64,000 bases of DNA from Bacteroidales bacterium (GCA_016714605.1 JADKDL010000011.1:1-64000), one strand, 5' to 3'; positions 29,954 through 40,676 are shown, counted from the stretch's first letter. The notes: a model not told the origin generated them from the letters alone. Made by a program: numbers and translations.

Positions 29954-30085
29954 CGCTAACAGGGGTTTTGCAAAAAAGCGGGTTCAGTGCTAAATTGAAC
30001 ATTCGGAATTCTAATAAACATTTGTGCTAAACTGAACATTTGTGCTTCTAATTCCGCTTCTTCGCAAAGCCCCAAAACGATGGGC
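29954..30085 (+). other. attC-like recombination site 25 with altered core GATGGGC
   Basis: ATCCGCTAAC complements the cassette start GTTAGCGGAT (28750). Arms GGGGTTTTGCAAAAAAGCGG and CCGCTTCTTCGCAAAGCCCC pair. The closing core reads GATGGGC, not GTTGGGC. The matching change (GCCCATC instead of GCCCAAC) is at the far end of the next cassette, at 40677. Confidence 0.8.
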
Positions 30086-30115
30086 GTAATAATAATAAAA
30101 AACAATATATATAAT

Positions 30116-30301
30116 ATGAACGGATATTCTGACGGCTTTAATGCTGGCTATTCAGACGGCAAAAATGGAAAGTCCAAAAACTATCAACGGCATATTCCAA
30201 AACTAAAAGCCTTAGTCTCTGGAAATTATGTTGATACCTTTATTCAAGGATACGATGAAGGATTCAGTAAAGGTATTTTAGATAAAAATCGAAATTCATA
30301 A
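30116..30301 (+). CDS. Small GY-rich protein
   Basis: About 61 residues, with NGYSDGFNAGYSDGKNGKSK and later GYDEGFSKGILDKNR, i.e. repeats of a G-Y/F-x-x-G pattern. This pattern is seen in short proteins of many bacteria, function unknown to me. The ATG at 30116 gives the natural start; an in-frame ATG at 30080 lies inside the recombination core. First gene of the 10.7-kb cassette. Confidence 0.6.
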   Translation: MNGYSDGFNAGYSDGKNGKSKNYQRHIPKLKALVSGNYVDTFIQGYDEGFSKGILDKNRNS

Positions 30302-30334
30302 ACACATTTTTGTAAATTTTAAATCTATAAAGCA

Positions 30335-30487
30335 ATGGCAGAATTAAAAGCAGGTGACACTTGTCCGCAGTGTAAAAACGGCAAAATGCATTATGTCGAA
30401 ACTGTAAAAAAAGGCAGTGGGTTTTACGAAGTCCTTTCATGTGTAAAATGTGGCTGGAAATATAGACGTGAAACTCCCAATTCCTAA
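30335..30487 (+). CDS. Small zinc-ribbon protein
   Basis: 50 residues: MAELKAGDTCPQCKNGKM, then LSCVKCGWKYRRE, giving CPxC and CxxCG pairs that should bind one zinc. Such ribbons bind nucleic acid or protein partners. It lies 33 bases after the GY-rich gene and before a hairpin, so it may be regulated apart from the following genes. Confidence 0.65.
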   Translation: MAELKAGDTCPQCKNGKMHYVETVKKGSGFYEVLSCVKCGWKYRRETPNS

Positions 30488-30490
30488 ATT

Positions 30491-30530
30491 AATTCATGTG
30501 CTTGTACCATTCTACACAGGCACATGAATT
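30491..30530 (+). terminator. Perfect 11-bp hairpin between zinc-ribbon gene and main operon
   Basis: AATTCATGTGC and GCACATGAATT form a perfect stem with an 18-base loop, followed by TTTATAATTT. It could end the upstream transcript or act as an operator for the operon that starts 25 bases later. Confidence 0.5.
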
Positions 30531-30555
30531 TTTATAATTTAAAAATATTTTACAC

Positions 30556-32403
30556 ATGGCTAATACCCCTTACTTGTCATTGTTACGGTTTGAAAATGAA
30601 ATTAGAGACAATACCATAACTGAGGTTCTGCCTTTGATACGTCAAGAGGTAGATAATGCTATTTCCTCTATTAAACCCTTCCAAAAAGGCATAATCTTTC
30701 AGTCCATTTGTAGATTAACTACAAAGTTACGATGTAATATAGTTATCAAACCAACAGTAGATAATTCGTTTGAGAATCAAATTTTGACGTGGGTAATGAA
30801 CCAAGTTAATAACAATACGCAACCACCTTTAACCATAAGTCATTGGAAAAAGTTAAAGTGTCTTGATTCTTGGTTAGAGATTTTTTTTCAAGGGGCTTTA
30901 ATTGCTCCTAAAAACACCTCCTTGGATAATATAATCCCATTGGCAATATCTGATTTTAAAAATGATTATAGATATTCCTTTAAACTTTCGAAAATTTGTT
31001 GGGAAGGTCAAAGAGATAACGATTTTCAATCCGCATTAGACAATTGCCTATCGGCATCTGTCCAAAACGTTGATGAGAGGTTTGAAATTCTTGATTTTTT
31101 ATCTGATAAAGCAAATTACAGAGAACAATTTTTAAAAATTGCTCGTGCAACTATCTTATCTGAAACAAAGAACATTGACAGATTTCAACAATTATTAACC
31201 CAACTTATAAAACAAAAATTGTGGGAACTTGCCATAGCATGTACTCACAGAATTATCTCATTAGCCGAAGACCAAAACAACCATACGACCATGCTTGCTG
31301 CCTCTGCAAATCTTGTTTATGCAGAATTACAATTGAGCAAACCACACCAAGCAGCCCAAGCCTATCAAAAATATTGGTACTCCAAAAATGCTAAATCAGA
31401 ATTTCCATATGTAGGAGAATTGATATTATCTTTTCATGCGAGTAGTCCACATGATAAAATAATAGACCATCTATGCTCTAATATTAGTCAAGAAAAACAT
31501 TTAGATAATTTGAATCAAGAAAACCAATGGGCTTTTTTGATAGAAGCCAAAAGATTGGAATTTGAAGGTAATTGGGAACGAGCAATGGATTATTGGACAG
31601 CACTTTACGAAATGTTCAAGGACAAAGATGAAAAATGGGTTGTTCCAATTGCCTGTTTTGCAGCCAATAATGGGCTTTTGTCAAAAAATGATTCAGTTGT
31701 TAGTTACGCACTTGAATTATTGAGACAATCCTCATTGCACCACACAGAAACCTACCGAAGAATAATATTAACACTTCAAATTTGTTTAGGCGGCAAGGAG
31801 TTAAGTAGTATGCAAATTTTACAAGCATTAAGGTTAGAATATGGAAACAATGAAGATTTTGAAAATGCTGAACTTCTTCCTGATGAAGAACAAGTATTTT
31901 CAGAATATTTAGTCCCAAGAGTTTTAGAAGCCCTTTTGGTTGAAAATCAAAGAAAATTATTTTACAAATCATTAAACAAAAAAATTACTCGACGCAGGTT
32001 GCCAAAATATGAACGTTTATTTATCTATAATTTAATTAGAATTGACAATCATATACTTGAAAGAAGAAGCATCTTTAAGCCAGATGAGTCTATAAACTTT
32101 ATTTATGATTGCCACTCGGCTTTGAAATTACCACTAACCAATCGTCAGTTATTGCTACTTACAGAAAGAATAACAAGTGCAGAGAACTATATCCTCAAAG
32201 ACCAATTTGGTGACTATGAAAATACCGAAATTGCACACTTGATGAACGTGATACTCTGGCTTGTTGCATTTAGGTGTGAAAAATTATTCATCGAGAGTGG
32301 AAATTTAAGTGAAATAGAAAAAAAACGCAGAGATGAAGATATAAAAAACATGACAATTCAATCTGCGGCAAGTACGTTGCGGCAATTCGTTCAAAAAAAA
32401 TAA
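30556..32403 (+). CDS. Unknown 615-aa helical-repeat protein of the AAA+/radical SAM system
   Basis: Almost all alpha-helical, no signal peptide or membrane segment. Segments such as LWELAIACTHRIISLAEDQN and EGNWERAMDYWTALYEMF look like TPR- or Sel1-like helix pairs. No catalytic motif found. It is the first long gene of a tight operon whose later members include an AAA+ ATPase and a radical SAM protein, so a scaffold or substrate-recognition role is plausible. Family not recognised. Confidence 0.85.
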   Translation: MANTPYLSLLRFENEIRDNTITEVLPLIRQEVDNAISSIKPFQKGIIFQSICRLTTKLRCNIVIKPTVDNSFENQILTWVMNQVNNNTQPPLTISHWKKLKCLDSWLEIFFQGALIAPKNTSLDNIIPLAISDFKNDYRYSFKLSKICWEGQRDNDFQSALDNCLSASVQNVDERFEILDFLSDKANYREQFLKIARATILSETKNIDRFQQLLTQLIKQKLWELAIACTHRIISLAEDQNNHTTMLAASANLVYAELQLSKPHQAAQAYQKYWYSKNAKSEFPYVGELILSFHASSPHDKIIDHLCSNISQEKHLDNLNQENQWAFLIEAKRLEFEGNWERAMDYWTALYEMFKDKDEKWVVPIACFAANNGLLSKNDSVVSYALELLRQSSLHHTETYRRIILTLQICLGGKELSSMQILQALRLEYGNNEDFENAELLPDEEQVFSEYLVPRVLEALLVENQRKLFYKSLNKKITRRRLPKYERLFIYNLIRIDNHILERRSIFKPDESINFIYDCHSALKLPLTNRQLLLLTERITSAENYILKDQFGDYENTEIAHLMNVILWLVAFRCEKLFIESGNLSEIEKKRRDEDIKNMTIQSAASTLRQFVQKK

Positions 32404-32427
32404 GAATCAACTTAAACTAAATTAAAA

Positions 32428-33285
32428 ATGGACATGGCAAGTATTATCTTACTCTCATTAATTTTCCTTGCAGCAGGTGGGACGGCTTTCTTTACCTACA
32501 ACCACTCAACTCGGGTTAATTCAACACTTAACCAACTTGACCAAAATACGGTTGGGTTAAACTCTACTTTGGTGCAACACCGTGAGGCTGTTGATAAAAT
32601 GCCTAAGAATTTTGATAATGTTATCAGAAATGAATTAGAGCAAGGACTTGGAGAAACAGTTTCATCTATCAATAAACTGCAAACTGAATTGCAAAAAACG
32701 CATCTTGCTTTTCAAGAACTTTTTCAAAATATACCACATCTTGACCAAATGCCCGAATGGTTGAGTGATGTAAAGGAAACCATAAAACCGCTTCAATCCG
32801 CAGCCTTTGGAATCCAAAACTTAGATGACAAGATTATTGAGCGTTTCAACACTTTTATGTCTGGGCGAGATAAATTGGAAAAATCTTTTGGCGATGTATC
32901 AGACCTTATAAAAGAATGGACTCATGAATCACAAGTTGAGCGGGAAGAGTTTAAAAAATTAGTTTATGACAATATGAATAGGCTAAGTGAGCAAACAGGA
33001 CAGTTAAAAGAAGCATTAACAGAAATTGTAAATTTTTCTAAAAGCAATGACCATGTACTTCAAGGTTTAGGGGTTAACCTACCCAATGCTGTCAAAAATA
33101 TGGAAGACCTATCAGAACGAATGAATCGCTATACCCAAAAATCCGAAGAAAACACTATTCGTGTAGGTCAATTAATTGACAGTTGGGAAAAACGTGCACA
33201 AAGTCAACAATGGATAATTGTGATGTCTATTGGACTTGCAATGGTTAATGTCATCATATTAGCAATATTGTTTTTTAAAAAATAG
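32428..33285 (+). CDS. Membrane-anchored coiled-coil protein
   Basis: 285 residues with one hydrophobic helix at each end (residues 5-23 and about 263-282) and a long hydrophilic, mainly coiled-coil middle (LEKSFGDVSDLIKEWTHESQ). The two anchors would put a rod-shaped loop on one side of the membrane. It could tether the complex encoded by the neighbours to the inner membrane. Its start is 24 bases after the preceding gene; its end is 6 bases before the next. Confidence 0.85.
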   Translation: MDMASIILLSLIFLAAGGTAFFTYNHSTRVNSTLNQLDQNTVGLNSTLVQHREAVDKMPKNFDNVIRNELEQGLGETVSSINKLQTELQKTHLAFQELFQNIPHLDQMPEWLSDVKETIKPLQSAAFGIQNLDDKIIERFNTFMSGRDKLEKSFGDVSDLIKEWTHESQVEREEFKKLVYDNMNRLSEQTGQLKEALTEIVNFSKSNDHVLQGLGVNLPNAVKNMEDLSERMNRYTQKSEENTIRVGQLIDSWEKRAQSQQWIIVMSIGLAMVNVIILAILFFKK

Positions 33286-33291
33286 ACAAAT

Positions 33292-34719
33292 ATGAATAAT
33301 TTGTTTAGAACCGAAAGAGATAAGGCAATTCGTATTTTAACGAGTTCAGGTATCAATAAATCTGATAGGGAGAGTAAAATTCATGCGATACACCAACTTA
33401 GCAAGTCGGGTGCAGAGGATGAATTGGCAATCCGCACATTAATTCTCTCACTTGACGATTTACAGGATATGGGGGTGCAGGATATTGCCAGAACTGCATT
33501 AGAAGATATGTTAAAAAATGCTCAAAGTGCAGCAGAGAAGGAAATCATTATGCGGCATTTGACTTCTTTTATTTTTGATAAATATTATGATAAAACATTT
33601 AAAAGCAATTCCCTTTTAGCAAATGTGATTGATACTGCCATTAAGAATCTTCCAGAAACGGACGACTTGATAGCGTGGATTATGCTCGATGCTGCAAAAG
33701 GAAGAAAAGTGAACTATACAAACGAAAATTTGTCGGCTGAATTAGTTAGTTTTTTTAACAGAGATTTTTTACCCAATAACCAACGTTCAAAACGTGCGTT
33801 TCAAGATACCGGATATGAAATATTACTTCGCAGTTTGCTTGACCCAAAAACAGCGTCAGATAAATTTGTATTAGAAACTCTTGTAAGGATTAGTAGTCAG
33901 AAGTTAGAAAATATAAAATTTGAAATGGTTGCTGCACATGTTGCACTTCCTTTTAAACTTACATACCCTGACGAAAAAAACAGAAAAATTGTTACCCAAG
34001 CAATAGATAATATATCAAAGTGGTCAAGTGAACTTGTTCAATCACCTGAGCATATTTTGGAAGATTATCGTCAAATATCCAATTGGCTAAATAATGACGA
34101 TACCATATTACTACCTATTAGTGTATATCAACGTTTAGCCTTAAATCATCTATTGGTTGAACCAATTTCACGTTTGTTAAGAGATGTAAACCCAAACTTA
34201 GCCAATAAATCCAAACTATTTGCTATTCTGTCAAATTTACAATTGTCTCGTCATAACCAAATCGTAAGTATTTGTGATTATATCAAAAAAGAAGTCAAAA
34301 ATGATATTATGCTCAAAGATTTTCCGATTTTGGATTCGGTTAATTTTTTAACGTCGCATTTAGTTGGACTTAACCGCTTTATGCATCTTACAGAAAAAGA
34401 AGAAATTGCTATTTTCGGCGACAATGATGTTACAATAAATAAGAATAGGCGTAAAATAACTGAAAAAAGCATTAATTATGCAACAATAATTATCAATACA
34501 CTTTTAGAAATAATAAAGAACAAAAAATGCACGCTCGCTGCCAGAGAAGTGGCTTTATGCTCGATAATAAACGCATTACCTTCAAATTTGCTTGAATCTA
34601 TCGAAGAATTACGAACATTTTTAGAAGATGAGCCAAAACTTAGAGGGTTACTTTACAAAGAACTTGGTAATGTTCATTTCATTGAAAGCCTTCCAACTTT
34701 ACGAAATGTGGGAAAATAA
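33292..34719 (+). CDS. HEAT-like repeat protein of the system
   Basis: 475 residues, helical. The N-terminal part (AIHQLSKSGAEDELAIRTLI, DMGVQDIARTALEDML) and the C-terminal part (TLAAREVALCSIINALPSNL, KELGNVHFIESLPTL) have the spacing of HEAT repeats. The start of the next protein continues in the same style (EEVIIKALGKIGTRDILGDF), and the frames overlap by 14 bases. So the two may once have been one protein, or be one in the living organism if a base is missing near 34695. Confidence 0.8.
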   Translation: MNNLFRTERDKAIRILTSSGINKSDRESKIHAIHQLSKSGAEDELAIRTLILSLDDLQDMGVQDIARTALEDMLKNAQSAAEKEIIMRHLTSFIFDKYYDKTFKSNSLLANVIDTAIKNLPETDDLIAWIMLDAAKGRKVNYTNENLSAELVSFFNRDFLPNNQRSKRAFQDTGYEILLRSLLDPKTASDKFVLETLVRISSQKLENIKFEMVAAHVALPFKLTYPDEKNRKIVTQAIDNISKWSSELVQSPEHILEDYRQISNWLNNDDTILLPISVYQRLALNHLLVEPISRLLRDVNPNLANKSKLFAILSNLQLSRHNQIVSICDYIKKEVKNDIMLKDFPILDSVNFLTSHLVGLNRFMHLTEKEEIAIFGDNDVTINKNRRKITEKSINYATIIINTLLEIIKNKKCTLAAREVALCSIINALPSNLLESIEELRTFLEDEPKLRGLLYKELGNVHFIESLPTLRNVGK

Positions 34720-36352
34720 TAGGCAAAAAGAGCAGCAAGACAATAATGAAGAAGTCATTATTAAAGCATTAGGTAAAATTGGCACAAGAGACATTCTTGG
34801 AGATTTTAAAGATTTCAACGGTATCGTAAAGGCTGATTTTTTGTTAAAAGCAGCATTTGAAGAAAAAGACAACCGAATCCAATCTCTTATTAGAGAAACT
34901 CTAAATGAAGCAGGATTTAGTTTTGAAGTTTCAAGAGAAAGCAAACGACAAGAAATAATTGAAATTACAGCCAAGGCAGAACAAACTGCAAAAAAAATAG
35001 TGGAGAATGAAAGTCAATGCCAAAATCTTATATTGAGTATCAATGAAAATCAAGGAAAGTTTGCAGAGAATTTGTTTCTAATGAGTAGCCACATCAATAA
35101 CCTCGAAATGATTTGCATTGACAGGAAGTTAGATTTATTAGATGTTGGAATTGATATTGCCAAATTGAGAGAGCAATTAACTCTACTGCAACAAAGGGCA
35201 AGCACTCTAAATTCAGAAATTGCAAAAATTACTGAGGGGGTGAGGTTTCGCCATTCTCAAACCCAATCTCTTAACACGCAATTAAAGGACATTTCAAATA
35301 ATTTGGATTCTGCAAAAAGGAAAATTAGAGATGAAGAAGGAGAAATTAGAAAGGCGGAAACAAATCATAGAAATGCTGAGAGTAATATTTCAAAAGCAGA
35401 TAGCCAAATTCAAAGTCTGACAACTCAATTAACCCAAAGTAATACAGCATTAAGAAACGCTGAATCAACATTGAAAAGCCTAAAATTGGCAACACAAAGA
35501 TTTGAAAATCAAGTGAGACAGTTAAGAAGCAATCCTAACAATGAACAAATGCTGTCAATGATTCAACAAGCAGAAAGAAATTTTCAATCTGCAAAAAACC
35601 AAGAAAAAGAACAGGAACGACAATTAAATCAGATTAGAAATACCATCAGTAAATTAGACGGTGAAATAAAGACACAAGAAAGAAATAAGCAACTTGCACA
35701 AACCGATTTATCAAATTCTGATAGAAGGATTAGACAAAGTAGTAGTTTAATACAGCAAATTAGTGGACAAGTCACTCAACTTGAAAGCCAAAGTCAGCCT
35801 ATACCACCAAAAATTGCCGACTTGCAGAACCAAGTCATTCAATATGAGCAAGATTTAAAAATTAAGACACATGATTTAGAATTAGTTCGCCGTGAAATAA
35901 ATCTATTACGAGCACAATTGAACAAGGTTCAAGCAATTCAAAAAGATGTGCAACATAATTTTTCAGTTGAAAGTGGTCACGAAAATACCTCTATTTCAAA
36001 ACATAAATTGTTGGCTGAAAATTTTGAACGTAAATTGTTTGAACAGAAGAATGAATTTGCAGAAACTGAAAAAAAACTGAATAATAACAAAACCGAACAT
36101 CAAAATGAAATTCAAAAACAAGAGGAAGCCCGTAGGGATTATGATAATTTGGGAGACACTTGCTTTGTAGAAACAGAACGTTCGCACAATAACCATTTGG
36201 TACAAGGCAATAACCAGAAATTGCAAAGAATAGATATTGACTTGCGTTCTCATTATCTTTATGAGGTAATGAAACATCCAGAAAGTGCTAATAAAGTTAG
36301 TGAAACTGACAAAAAAGCCATCAATATTGTAATTCAAAAATTGAAATCATGA
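34706..36352 (+). CDS. Long coiled-coil protein, SMC-like rod
   Basis: About 548 residues from the ATG at 34706. After a short HEAT-like start (KALGKIGTRDILGDF) it is almost entirely heptad-rich coiled coil (TQSLNTQLKDISNNLDSAKR) with Gln/Asn/Ser-rich stretches. No ATP-binding motif, so it is a structural rod and not an SMC ATPase. Its stop overlaps the next start (ATGA). It probably forms a filament or spacer with the proteins around it. Confidence 0.8.
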   Translation: MWENNRQKEQQDNNEEVIIKALGKIGTRDILGDFKDFNGIVKADFLLKAAFEEKDNRIQSLIRETLNEAGFSFEVSRESKRQEIIEITAKAEQTAKKIVENESQCQNLILSINENQGKFAENLFLMSSHINNLEMICIDRKLDLLDVGIDIAKLREQLTLLQQRASTLNSEIAKITEGVRFRHSQTQSLNTQLKDISNNLDSAKRKIRDEEGEIRKAETNHRNAESNISKADSQIQSLTTQLTQSNTALRNAESTLKSLKLATQRFENQVRQLRSNPNNEQMLSMIQQAERNFQSAKNQEKEQERQLNQIRNTISKLDGEIKTQERNKQLAQTDLSNSDRRIRQSSSLIQQISGQVTQLESQSQPIPPKIADLQNQVIQYEQDLKIKTHDLELVRREINLLRAQLNKVQAIQKDVQHNFSVESGHENTSISKHKLLAENFERKLFEQKNEFAETEKKLNNNKTEHQNEIQKQEEARRDYDNLGDTCFVETERSHNNHLVQGNNQKLQRIDIDLRSHYLYEVMKHPESANKVSETDKKAINIVIQKLKS

Positions 36353-37401
36353 GTAGCCAACACGATAAAATAATGGAAATGCCCGAAGGTGCTGAGAAGC
36401 GCAAAGCACTTGCTGACCTAAAAAAAAGAGAAGAAGAAGCAGAAAGAGAAAGGGCAAGAATACAAAAAGAAAGGGAGGAAGCAGAAAGAAAAGAAGAAAC
36501 AGAAAAAAAGAGGTTATTATCCAAAATACCAGATTTGGAGAGGCGGTTTAGTTCAATTAATCGACAGATTCAAACATCTGAACAAAAACTAAGTGATGCC
36601 GCCAAAAACCTTGGTAGCATATCAACCAGACTTAACACAACACGCCTTGAAATTGCGCAATTGCGTAGTTACCATTCAAAATTGCAGCAATCACTTGTGG
36701 CTTTGCAAGACGATGAGAAGGCTTTGAGCAGTAAAATAAGCAATTTATCAAATCAAGTCAAAATTGTTGAAAAGCAATCATCGGAACTATTAAAACAATG
36801 GAATTTACTGATAAATGAAGCGGAGAAAGCAGGTATTATATCTCAAAAGGCAATTTCAGAACTAAGAGAAATAGAAAATGATTTGAATGATTCTGTCCAA
36901 TTGTTAAGTAATACAAATTTATTCATTGAGGAAACTGAAAAGAGTGTCAGCATACATCGTGAAGTAGTTAGTGGTTTAGAAAGTAGATATTTGGCTGTAT
37001 CCGAAGAAATTAATTTGTTGAAAAATAGTTCAGCAGTTGGCATTGCCGCATTTGTTGAAATGGAAACATTGAGAAAACAAGGTTACGAACTACGTGGTAT
37101 TGTTTCTGACAAAGAAGTCAATATGTGGTTTGAAGAAATTAATGGCAAACATAGAGTTGCAATTAGACTGAGAAATTTAGTAGAAAATCAAGGTATAGCA
37201 TGGCTCAAAGAGTTGGATTTAAATGAATTTGACAATCAATCTGAAAAAACAGATTTTATTGAAGAACATGCAGATTATCTTAACGAATATGGAGTTACAT
37301 TAAAATACGGCGAAAAACGGAAGTTTCCCAAAACGCCTCCGCCGCCTATGCCTCAAACAATAGAGCGGTTTAATAAGTTAAATAATCAAAACAAAGCATA
37401 A
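36349..37401 (+). CDS. Coiled-coil protein with C-terminal globular domain
   Basis: 350 residues. Residues 10-60 are a charged single helix rich in Glu, Lys and Arg; 60-220 are coiled coil; the last 110 residues look folded (RKQGYELRGIVSDKEVNMWF, VAIRLRNLVENQGIAWLKEL), ending in a Pro-rich tail (PKTPPPPMPQTIERF). Overlaps the preceding gene by four bases and is followed two bases later by the next start, so strongly coupled. Family not recognised. Confidence 0.8.
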   Translation: MSSQHDKIMEMPEGAEKRKALADLKKREEEAERERARIQKEREEAERKEETEKKRLLSKIPDLERRFSSINRQIQTSEQKLSDAAKNLGSISTRLNTTRLEIAQLRSYHSKLQQSLVALQDDEKALSSKISNLSNQVKIVEKQSSELLKQWNLLINEAEKAGIISQKAISELREIENDLNDSVQLLSNTNLFIEETEKSVSIHREVVSGLESRYLAVSEEINLLKNSSAVGIAAFVEMETLRKQGYELRGIVSDKEVNMWFEEINGKHRVAIRLRNLVENQGIAWLKELDLNEFDNQSEKTDFIEEHADYLNEYGVTLKYGEKRKFPKTPPPPMPQTIERFNKLNNQNKA

Positions 37402-37403
37402 CG

Positions 37404-38045
37404 ATGTCAGATATTTATAGATTGGCTGCCCAATATTTAAAGGAATTGAATGAGTTAGACCGCCGAACTTCGGCTGTTAAGAACTCTGTTCACGTTATTA
37501 TTGACAATTCTGATAGATGCTTGAATGATTGCAATAGGTTACGAAAAATAGCAGAAGTCATTTTATCAGGAATTTTAAAGTGTTTAGAAGATATCAAAGC
37601 AATGAATAAAGACTTAACCGAAGCAGTACATAAACTAAATAAACTAAGCAGAGAAGTATTTGAAATTGGACATCAAATTAACGCTGATAGAAATGATGTC
37701 TCTAATTTGGAGGCTCATTACCTAATATTTAAAAAAGAAGTTGAGACTATCTATAACAAAACAGTAACAATATTAGAAGATTTGGGCAGACCTCTTAATT
37801 TTAATAATTCCTACTTAGTAACAAAATATTTAAAAACACTTGAAATTGATTCTTTTTTAGAGCAACAAAATAATGCATTTCGCATTTGTCCTGAATTTAA
37901 AGTGCCATTATTTGAACCAATAGAAATTCCTATCGACTTGTTATTTGAGCCGAGTGTTGAAGAAAATAGTAACAAGGCTAATAGAAATAATTTTTTCAAT
38001 AAATCAACTAACTCTCAAACAAAAAATCAACAAGAAAATGCGTAA
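37404..38045 (+). CDS. Helical protein, 213 aa, of the system
   Basis: Mainly helical (AAQYLKELNELDRRTSAVKN, KDLTEAVHKLNKLSREVFEI); the C-terminal 40 residues are Asn/Gln-rich and probably disordered. No recognisable domain. Its stop overlaps the start of the AAA+ gene by 8 bases. Probably an adaptor for the ATPase, by position only. Confidence 0.75.
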   Translation: MSDIYRLAAQYLKELNELDRRTSAVKNSVHVIIDNSDRCLNDCNRLRKIAEVILSGILKCLEDIKAMNKDLTEAVHKLNKLSREVFEIGHQINADRNDVSNLEAHYLIFKKEVETIYNKTVTILEDLGRPLNFNNSYLVTKYLKTLEIDSFLEQQNNAFRICPEFKVPLFEPIEIPIDLLFEPSVEENSNKANRNNFFNKSTNSQTKNQQENA

Positions 38046-40094
38046 TACAGACATTGTAAAAAATTTACAATTATGCCCACAAAATCATTTTGCTAAGTTC
38101 CTTCTTCAAAAATTCAGAGAAAAAGACGTAATGCTTGGTAAAGGTTTTCTTGTTAAAGATGACCCTGACCAACCCGTATATCAACTTCCAAAGTGGTTTG
38201 ATAACACAATTGCAGAACATGAAATAAAAAATTATTGGATATATAATTTTTTTGAGGAGTGCGAAGAAGCAGTCCATGAATTATGGCTGACTAATGGTTT
38301 TTTTGTAAAAGGTAATGTATGGTTTGAAGATTTATGGATTAAGTGGGAAAATCAAATTGCATCAGTTTTTATTTTATCAGGAAACATAAATGATTATACC
38401 TTTCACCACATGAAGGGATATATGCCTACTACTGATTTTATTGCAGAGGAGTTTTTAAATCGAGAAAAGGGAACTGATTTTTTTATAACTTACAGTCTAT
38501 CGAACCCATTTTGTATAGATAATAGAAAAAACGGTATTGTTTTAGAAAATATTTCAAGGTTAAAAGATAGAATAAATATACATTTAGAAAAAAGAAATAA
38601 TGAATCAGAACTCTTTAATAAACTAATAGAAGATTTCAAATTTATTGATGAGTTACTAATTACTGAAAGTAATTTAGTCATAAGCATTTCAAATGCAGAT
38701 TTAATTTTTTCTAACGAAAATTCAAATATTTATCAAAACTTACTTTCTGATTATATGCTTAGATGGTCTTACTCAACTAATTTGGCTCATAAAAACAATG
38801 CTGTTATCCTTATTACAGTGTCGAATGAAAGTATTAATAGGCACTTAATATCCCAATCAAGTAAATTAGAATCAATACACATACCACGACCAAAAACAGA
38901 AGAAGAAAGGCTTAAATTTATTTTGTTTCTTCAATCACTAAGCAAACAAATAATATCTAAGACAACTAACACTCGTGCTAAAAACATTGATATTCCAACA
39001 AAATCAGAAGGATTTAGGACAATTTCCTTGAAAGATAATCTTCTTAGGCTAGCTAAACAAACATCTGGATTAAACTTTATCGGGATAGAAGATTTATTGC
39101 TACAAATTCAAGCAAAGAGAGAAAGTTCTGAAGAAGTAATTAATCGGGTAAAAGCAGATATTTTGCAGACAGAGAGCGGAGGTGTTTTGAAATTAGTATC
39201 TTCTATTCAGGACTGGGACAAAGATATTTGCGGATATGTTGAAATCAAAAAGCGATTGAATGTAATAAGTGAAATTATAGGAAGTAATAGTGCTTCAAGA
39301 TTACAACAACGAATTATACCAATGGGAATTTTATTTGTTGATTCACCCGGAACTGGAAAACAGTAGTAGCAAAGGCATTTTCAAAAAAATGCAAAATGAA
39401 TTTTCTTGAACTTGGAGACTTTCGTTCTAAGTGGGTAGGCGAATCTGAACGCATTCTATCCAAAGTTCTGGAATTAATAAAATCATATTCACCCGTTATT
39501 GTATTTATTGATGAGCTTGACCAGTCAGAAGGTTCTCGTGGAACAAGTAGCAATAGTGATGTTGATAAAAGAACCTTTTCAAAACTACTGCAATTCATGA
39601 GTGATACAGAAAATAGGGGAAAAGTTTTGTGGATAGGCGCAAGTAATAGACCTGATTTAATTGATGCCGCACTTAAACGCCCGGGACGCTTTGATTTAAA
39701 AATTCCTTTTTTGCCACAAAATGCTGATGAAAGAAAAGAGACTTTTGCTCGCTATTTATTTGATGAAAAAATACCTGAATTAAGTTCTAATATTTCAGAT
39801 ATTGAGTGGGAAGAAATAAAGAAATCTACTGATGGATATACAGGTGCAGAAATTGAAGAAATTGTAAATAGTTGTATTAGAAAAAAAATTATGGAGGACA
39901 ACACTTCTACTATACAAATATTGGGAAGTAATTTAATAGAAGCAATAACAGAATTTAACCCAGGTATAAAAAGTAAAGTATTTCAAGATATGGTTGATGT
40001 AAGTTTGGCAGATATAACTTCTATTGATTTGATTCCCATAGAATGGAGAGGGGATTGGAAAAAAAGGTTTAACATTCAAGGTGAAGCAATATGA
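38038..40094 (+). CDS. AAA+ ATPase with degenerate N-terminal AAA domain (one frameshift)
   Basis: About 685 residues when restored. The first 300 residues include ASVFILSGNINDYTFHHMKG, which resembles an inactive AAA domain. The active domain has DSPGTGK for Walker A (about residue 437), VIVFIDELDQSEGS for Walker B and LKRPGRFDLKIPF with the arginine region of the FtsH/VCP type. The frame stops right after GTGK because GGAAAACAG lacks one A; with GGAAAAACAG it reads GTGKTVVAKAF and runs on to 40094. This is most likely a sequencing error. It should form a hexamer that remodels or unfolds a target. Confidence 0.85.
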
Positions 40095-40666
40095 AAAAAC
40101 CAATTTTAAATCTTTCAAGTATATTGCAAGATAGCCACACGAACGGACCCGGAAATAGAGATGTGATTTGGGTACAAGGTTGCTCAATACGATGCCATGG
40201 GTGCTTTAATCAACATCTATGGAATTTTGACGAGAAATTTTTAATTCCTGTTGATAAGTTAATCGAAAAATTCAAAACAAGAATTGATTATATTGAAGGA
40301 GTTTCAATATTAGGGGGCGAACCAATACATCAATCATACGCATTGTCATACTTTCTTAAAGAAATTAAGAATATTAAATTAACTACTGTCGTATATACTG
40401 GATTTACTCATGAACACCTAATCAAACAAAAAAATGAATGGATAGATTATGTATTGAAATATACAGATATTCTAATTGACGGAGCATTTAATGAGGAGAA
40501 GAAAGACATAAATTTGATATGGAGAGGTTCTACCAATCAACGAATTTTATTTTTGAGTGATGAATATTCAGAAAAAGACATTCCAAAACCAGAAAATTAT
40601 ATTAACTCTGAAACTCATTTATTTAATTCAGACAATATTGAAATAATTGAGACTGGCATTAAATAA
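40091..40666 (+). CDS. Radical SAM activase-like protein (NrdG/PflA type)
   Basis: 191 residues. VQGCSIRCHGCFNQHLW holds the CxxxCxxC that binds the 4Fe-4S cluster (Cys about 31, 35, 38) and ILGGEPIHQ is the GGE motif for SAM binding; the length is typical of glycyl-radical-enzyme activases. No glycyl radical enzyme (NrdD or PflB type) is encoded nearby, so the target must be another protein, perhaps a member of this operon. The start overlaps the AAA+ gene by four bases. Last gene of the system, 10 bases before the cassette end site. Confidence 0.85.
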   Translation: MKKPILNLSSILQDSHTNGPGNRDVIWVQGCSIRCHGCFNQHLWNFDEKFLIPVDKLIEKFKTRIDYIEGVSILGGEPIHQSYALSYFLKEIKNIKLTTVVYTGFTHEHLIKQKNEWIDYVLKYTDILIDGAFNEEKKDINLIWRGSTNQRILFLSDEYSEKDIPKPENYINSETHLFNSDNIEIIETGIK

Positions 40667-40676
40667 CAATAAAAAC

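Noticed and set aside
34628..34705. Upstream extension of the SMC-like rod protein to an ATG at 34628
   Set aside because: The extra 26 residues overlap the preceding gene heavily and read as a shadow frame; the ATG at 34706 fits the coupled arrangement.
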